9,562 nt of DNA, from the NCBI GenBank assembly GCA_030679615.1, contig JAUXSJ010000183.1, forward strand, positions 1 through 9,562, written 5' to 3'. Position numbers and translations under genes: made by a program. Source of the stretch: Parachlamydiaceae bacterium. Its GTDB lineage: Bacteria > Chlamydiota > Chlamydiia > Chlamydiales > Parachlamydiaceae. The stretch's first letter is position 1. Each line of letters begins with the position of its first letter. Under the pieces are notes generated by a model that searched no databases, was not told where the DNA came from, and saw only the letters and a program-made list of their open reading frames with translations. Of the stretch, positions 6,455-9,562 are shown one piece after another.

Positions 6455-7849
6455 CTATATTTGAACGTTAAAAGGTTCATCATTGTAATCTTGAAATGAT
6501 CGTGTAAATGATCTTGGCCAAACAGATATCGACTCGAAATTACCTGTACCAATGGTGATATCTAAAGTTTCAAGATGTTCTCTAGCCCAATCGAAACAAG
6601 AAGGACCGCCTTTTTGACCTTCATCAAAAAATATAGATTTTCGACCCGTTGAGTTAAATTTAAGCGCCTGTCCAGATTCTCTTTTTTTTCTATTTGAATT
6701 TTTTTCTTCATCGATATTCTCTAGCATTTGGATCACTTTGTCACTTTGTCGCATCCATATTTCCGATCTTCTTATTCCTTCTTTACAATCTGAGCGATAA
6801 ACATTCTCATGATAAAAATAAGAAACTATAGGTGGATTTATTTCTGATTTAAACATAAAATACTCACCATCTAAGATTTCATTATTGATAGTATTCCTGA
6901 AAAAATCATTAGCCAATCCTTCGATCACAATAGCAGCATGGTTTTTCGAAGCACCTTTAGGGCCAGTGATCATGGTAACAGCCCATGTAAACTTACTAAC
7001 GAGAACTCTCTCGTCTAATTTGCTTGGCATGCTGATTGGCTCAATTTCTATGTATTTGTTCTCATTTGGTAATATAAATTGGTTTTGTTCTGCTCTTTTT
7101 TTTAATTCCTTGAGTATTAATTGAATATCATAAGCCTTCTTACAGGCTATAGGAATTACACCAAAACTTGCAGCCATAGCTCCGAAATATAACCCAACAA
7201 CTACTGAAGGAACCGCTGCTACGTAACCGCCACCAAAAAACTCACTAGTTGATTTTACAACCTTCGTTACACAACTAGACGATGCGTAAATTGAACCTGA
7301 AGCAAGAAATAACGTTGATAAGTTTACAATAAAGGGATTTAGATTTCTTTGATATTTTAAAATAATTTCTTCTATTTGAAGAATTTCATCGTCGATAATT
7401 CGCGTTATCTTAAAATTTTTAATCAAAACTTCGATAGAATCACGCGTCAATGAATTCGATTTTATTTTATCTACAAGAGCTATAGTATTCGGATGGCATC
7501 GTTCAGATGGAATAGTATCTTGAAAAGAAAGCACTAAATTTTTCTGCGTACTAGTAAAAAAAATGTGCCATAGTAACAAGTCATTTCCTTTTAAAAGACT
7601 GATTTCCTTATCTATTAAATTCCATTTTTTATAAGAATGAAAAAAATCAGTTTTACCTGCAACGTTCACGATTGCTTGACATTTCTTTAAACCATCGATC
7701 ATTTTTGAAACAGTCACTCCACACAAATCAATTGGACCATGTGAAACGAGAGACCATGTAGTTTTTTCCCTTGTTTCGTATTTAAGTTCATCTAAATTTT
7801 GAGTCAAAAACACTTCAAACTGATTAAAATTCCATTTATGCGTTATCAT
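6455..7849 (-). CDS. Membrane protein with putative permuted papain-like (His...Cys) C-terminal domain
   Basis: A 464-residue protein from the ATG at 7849-7847. The longer frame uses a TTG at 7879 inside a hairpin, so it is less likely; the Shine-Dalgarno before the ATG is weak (AAAAGAA). Residues 1-165 form a soluble N-terminal domain. About residues 171-193 and 209-236 are two hydrophobic segments rich in Gly/Ala/Ser, predicted to be a membrane hairpin. The C-terminal half has K-N-H-A-A-I-V-I-E-G (His304, Glu310) and G-G-P-S-C-F-D-W-A-R-E-H-L (Cys418). A His in a strand with a nearby acidic residue, followed later by a Cys at the start of a helix, is the order seen in permuted NlpC/P60, LRAT and PPPDE-type papain-fold enzymes; activity as a peptidase or acyltransferase is inferred from this pattern alone. 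It follows the 8374-7916 gene by 66 bp and is probably co-transcribed. Confidence 0.75.
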   Translation of the reverse strand: MITHKWNFNQFEVFLTQNLDELKYETREKTTWSLVSHGPIDLCGVTVSKMIDGLKKCQAIVNVAGKTDFFHSYKKWNLIDKEISLLKGNDLLLWHIFFTSTQKNLVLSFQDTIPSERCHPNTIALVDKIKSNSLTRDSIEVLIKNFKITRIIDDEILQIEEIILKYQRNLNPFIVNLSTLFLASGSIYASSSCVTKVVKSTSEFFGGGYVAAVPSVVVGLYFGAMAASFGVIPIACKKAYDIQLILKELKKRAEQNQFILPNENKYIEIEPISMPSKLDERVLVSKFTWAVTMITGPKGASKNHAAIVIEGLANDFFRNTINNEILDGEYFMFKSEINPPIVSYFYHENVYRSDCKEGIRRSEIWMRQSDKVIQMLENIDEEKNSNRKKRESGQALKFNSTGRKSIFFDEGQKGGPSCFDWAREHLETLDITIGTGNFESISVWPRSFTRSFQDYNDEPFNVQI

Positions 7850-7870
7850 GACGATTCTTTTGTTAATGAA

Positions 7871-7895
7871 GTGAGGCAATTATGCATTACCTCAC
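7871..7895 (-). other. Intergenic hairpin within the two-gene operon
   Basis: GTGAGGCAAT and ATTACCTCAC are inverted around a 5-base loop with one mismatch. The hairpin lies between the stop at 7916 and the ATG at 7849. There is no following T-tract, so it is more likely an mRNA stability or translation element than a terminator. Confidence 0.5.
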
Positions 7896-7915
7896 AATAA
7901 TAATTCTTTATATTC

Positions 7916-8374
7916 TTATTTATTTTCAGGTTCTTTACTTTCTTTGGGAAAGCTAATATAATCGTACATGTATTGAAAACAAGATCGCGTTGATTGACTT
8001 GCTTGTTCAAACGCATTGTCTATCAATTTCGCGTTATCGAAATATTTATCGATTGTGTAAACTACTACTTTTTTAACAGTATTCTTAACACAGGAATCAA
8101 TAATAGGATTCACAATGCTTGCGAGTGGTGCAGGAGAAACATTGGTAACGACTGTCTTAATAGGAGATGTTGAGTACGGAGTTAATACATCTATTTTCAA
8201 AGTCATTTGATCTTTAGAAATTTTCTTAATTTCTTCAGAATTTTGATTCCAGACTTCATTTAAAGATTTTTTTACTATGGATTCGACGTTAGTTTCTTCA
8301 TCTTCAAGTAAAATATTCGGTCGAACAGTTACTGGTACAGGATCAAGTTTAGGTCCATTTACATTTGATTGCAT
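7916..8374 (-). CDS. Small hypothetical protein, first gene of a probable operon
   Basis: A 152-residue protein. The ATG is preceded by GGAGA at a spacing of about 5 nt, a good site. There is no signal peptide. Residues 1-30 are proline- and acid-rich (K-L-D-P-V-P-V-T-V-R-P, L-E-D-E-E), followed by an amphipathic helix at about 32-55. A moderately hydrophobic stretch at about 70-110 (S-P-A-P-L-A-S-I-V-N-P-I-I-D-S-C, V-K-K-V-V-V-Y-T-I-D) may pack or associate peripherally with a membrane. The C-terminus is polar and aromatic (Y-M-Y-D-Y-I-S-F). No family recognised. It precedes the His/Cys-domain gene by 66 bp on the same strand, so a partner, chaperone or inhibitor role is possible but not demonstrated. 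Confidence 0.75.
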   Translation of the reverse strand: MQSNVNGPKLDPVPVTVRPNILLEDEETNVESIVKKSLNEVWNQNSEEIKKISKDQMTLKIDVLTPYSTSPIKTVVTNVSPAPLASIVNPIIDSCVKNTVKKVVVYTIDKYFDNAKLIDNAFEQASQSTRSCFQYMYDYISFPKESKEPENK

Positions 8375-8892
8375 AAAATCTCCAATTTAAATTAAAAATT
8401 AACTAAAAAAAGTTTTTTTGATAATTGAACATAAATGAAGCATCGATATAACACAATATAAAATATATATTTAAAAAATTATTAATAAAAAAAATATTTT
8501 AAATTGATTTTTTAATTTTTTATTTTACAAGTGAAAAAATAAAATAAAAATTTAAATACAACAAATAACTTCAATATTAAAAAATAAATAAAAGCTAATT
8601 AAATCATTAATAAATATAGATTTATTGGTAATTAAAGAAAGTGCAAACAGAGAAAATTAAAATAACTATTGTTATATTCATAATGTTTCCTAGGAAATAT
8701 CGTTTTTAGAATTTTATTTTGAATTTAAGGTCTTAAATCCTAGTAAAGTTGAAACGTTGATTTAAGTTACTAGTCATTTTTTTTTAGCGTGATGGTATTA
8801 TAATTTTTTAATGAGAAACTGAGTTCTTATAAAGGAAATGAAAAAATTGTAGTGAAGGTTGGAACAAGTACATTGAACTCAATGAGGGCAAA
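8375..8892. other. AT-rich interval without genes
   Basis: No open frame of note. The part near 8374 must hold the promoter of the minus-strand operon. Small perfect palindromes occur: A7-G-T7 (8405-8419) and TTTCCTAGGAAA (8686-8697). A TTTTTTATTTT / AAAATAAAA inverted pair lies around 8515-8555. Near 8835, AAAGGAAATG starts a four-codon frame that stops at once. Nothing indicates an RNA gene. Confidence 0.6.
8380..8384 (-). promoter_or_regulatory. Shine-Dalgarno site of the 8374 gene
   Basis: The minus strand reads GGAGA followed by TTTT or ATTTT and the ATG at 8374. It is a well-placed site that fixes this start. A weak upstream promoter candidate (TTGTGT, 17 bp, TATGTT) exists but is too poor to annotate separately. 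Confidence 0.6.
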
Positions 8893-9300
8893 AGTCATCA
8901 AGAAACTCTAACCTCACGCTCTCATCAAAAAGCTGAACTTTATAAATATGAACCCATTGATATTAAAATTAGCTTAGTGGCAAAATTTCTACTTCTAAAA
9001 AAGTACATCTTTTTGCCGTAGATTTACAACACGAAGCAAAAATTGAATCAAAAAAAGATATTAAGAAAAAACTCATCAAGAAAAAAATATCGATAAGCAA
9101 CTCCTAAAACGTAACGAATTCAAAAATTGGCAAACGAACAAATTGTAAGAGAAAACATTCTCAAAAACATTAACTTAACAAGCCAACTCTCTAGAACTGC
9201 TTTTAATTCAGCTCCACCTACTGCTTAAAAACTTTGATGTTGCACCAATTTATTGATTTTGTGACCGGACCTCTTACTTAAGATAATGCTGTCCATCCCG
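8893..9300 (+). pseudogene. Decayed duplicate of the 3' end of the 3998-5389 gene
   Basis: This segment aligns to 5051-5460, beginning AGTCATCAAGAAACTCTAA and ending ATCCCG. The stop equivalent to 5387-5389 is the TAA at 9226-9228, so the coding part is 336 nt against 339. The difference is three separate 1-nt deletions: near 8969 (AAAATTAGC against AATAATGAGC), near 9080 (CATCAAG against CATCAAAG) and near 9126 (AAAATTGG against AAAATATGG). Between them the frame is wrong; after the third the original frame returns. There is no start codon or upstream part of the gene, so it is a truncated pseudogene. Substitutions are modest and consistent with a fairly recent copy. Confidence 0.85.
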
Positions 9301-9562
9301 TCCTGGATGTCTTGTCAGCTAAGACGACAACATTATCTGACCACAATGTCATCAACTTAAGCAACAATGGCGTAAAAATTAACGGCTGAGATTACAGAGA
9401 CTCAAAAAGCCGCGAATGCGGCGAAAGCATGTAGCCACAGGCGTCAGCCCAACGGTATTAAGTTAAAATAATTTTTATTATTATTTGAGGCGTAAGCATA
9501 AAATGCCGTCCTTTCAGGACTCGATGATTATTTTACGTTTACCCAGGCCTCCGCTTCGCTTC
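9301..9562. other. GC-richer, repeat-like DNA at the right edge
   Basis: Composition rises in GC compared with the rest of the window. After the end of the duplicated segment come the terminator hairpin at 9404-9422, a short AT-rich stretch (9454-9485), the hairpin GTCCT-TTC-AGGAC (9508-9520) and the start of another, ACCCAGGCCTCCGCTTCGC, cut off by the window end. Stacked short GC-rich hairpins of this kind (CCGTCC..GGAC, CCCAGGCC..) resemble REP-type palindromes or the edge of a mobile element. No protein frame could be supported. Confidence 0.5.
9409..9422 (-). terminator. Minus-strand Rho-independent terminator
   Basis: On the minus strand, GCCGC-ATTC-GCGGC is followed immediately by TTTTT (9408-9404). 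The short GC-rich stem plus T5 fits a terminator for a minus-strand transcript entering from beyond the right edge. Confidence 0.55.

Noticed and set aside
6885..7124. Plus-strand open frame inside the His/Cys-domain gene.
   Set aside because: Antisense shadow of a longer gene with better coding features and partner context.
8395..8470. Possible promoter TTGTGT-17-TATGTT for the minus-strand operon.
   Set aside because: Only 3/6 and 4/6 matches in very AT-rich DNA, where such matches are expected by chance.

Overview
The window is AT-rich, gene-sparse accessory DNA with no core metabolic or informational genes, no rRNA or tRNA that I can see, and no CRISPR array. Long coiled-coil and acidic proteins, asparagine runs, a short lipoprotein, decaying IS and gene remnants and a cysteine-peptidase-like protein suggest the genome of an intracellular or amoeba-associated bacterium, such as a Legionellales or environmental-chlamydia-like lineage. 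That is an impression from gene style; no gene here fixes the taxonomy.

Layout. Positions 1-1500 hold two copies of a large palindromic element (1-270 and 985-1335) on either side of a small predicted lipoprotein gene (323-877, +). The central spacer of the palindrome is in opposite orientation in the two copies. A separate inverted repeat built from 9-bp units follows (1368-1498). On the minus strand come a two-helix membrane protein made of an internal duplication (1565-1813) and two tandem paralogous coiled-coil genes (1984-2766 and 2961-3752). Each paralog ends in a nearly identical 122-residue domain and a near-identical terminator. A divergent plus-strand gene (3998-5389) encodes a 463-residue acidic then basic coiled-coil protein.

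Positions 5390-6454 are a graveyard: the left end of an IS256-like element and a frameshifted minus-strand relic. A probable minus-strand two-gene operon follows: 7916-8374 (small unknown protein) then 6455-7849 (predicted membrane protein whose C-terminal half has a His...Cys arrangement like permuted papain-fold enzymes). After an empty AT-rich stretch, a decayed second copy of the 3' end of the 3998-5389 gene lies at 8893-9300, followed by GC-richer mobile-element-like DNA with a minus-strand terminator and REP-like hairpins running off the right edge.

Working together: no pathway is visible. The paralog pair, the acidic coiled-coil gene and its partial duplicate, and the two-gene operon look like lineage-specific, possibly secreted or surface factors in a region reshaped by duplication, recombination between repeats and IS insertion. 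Several starts differ from the longest open frame; I chose them from Shine-Dalgarno position and, where visible, promoter position.
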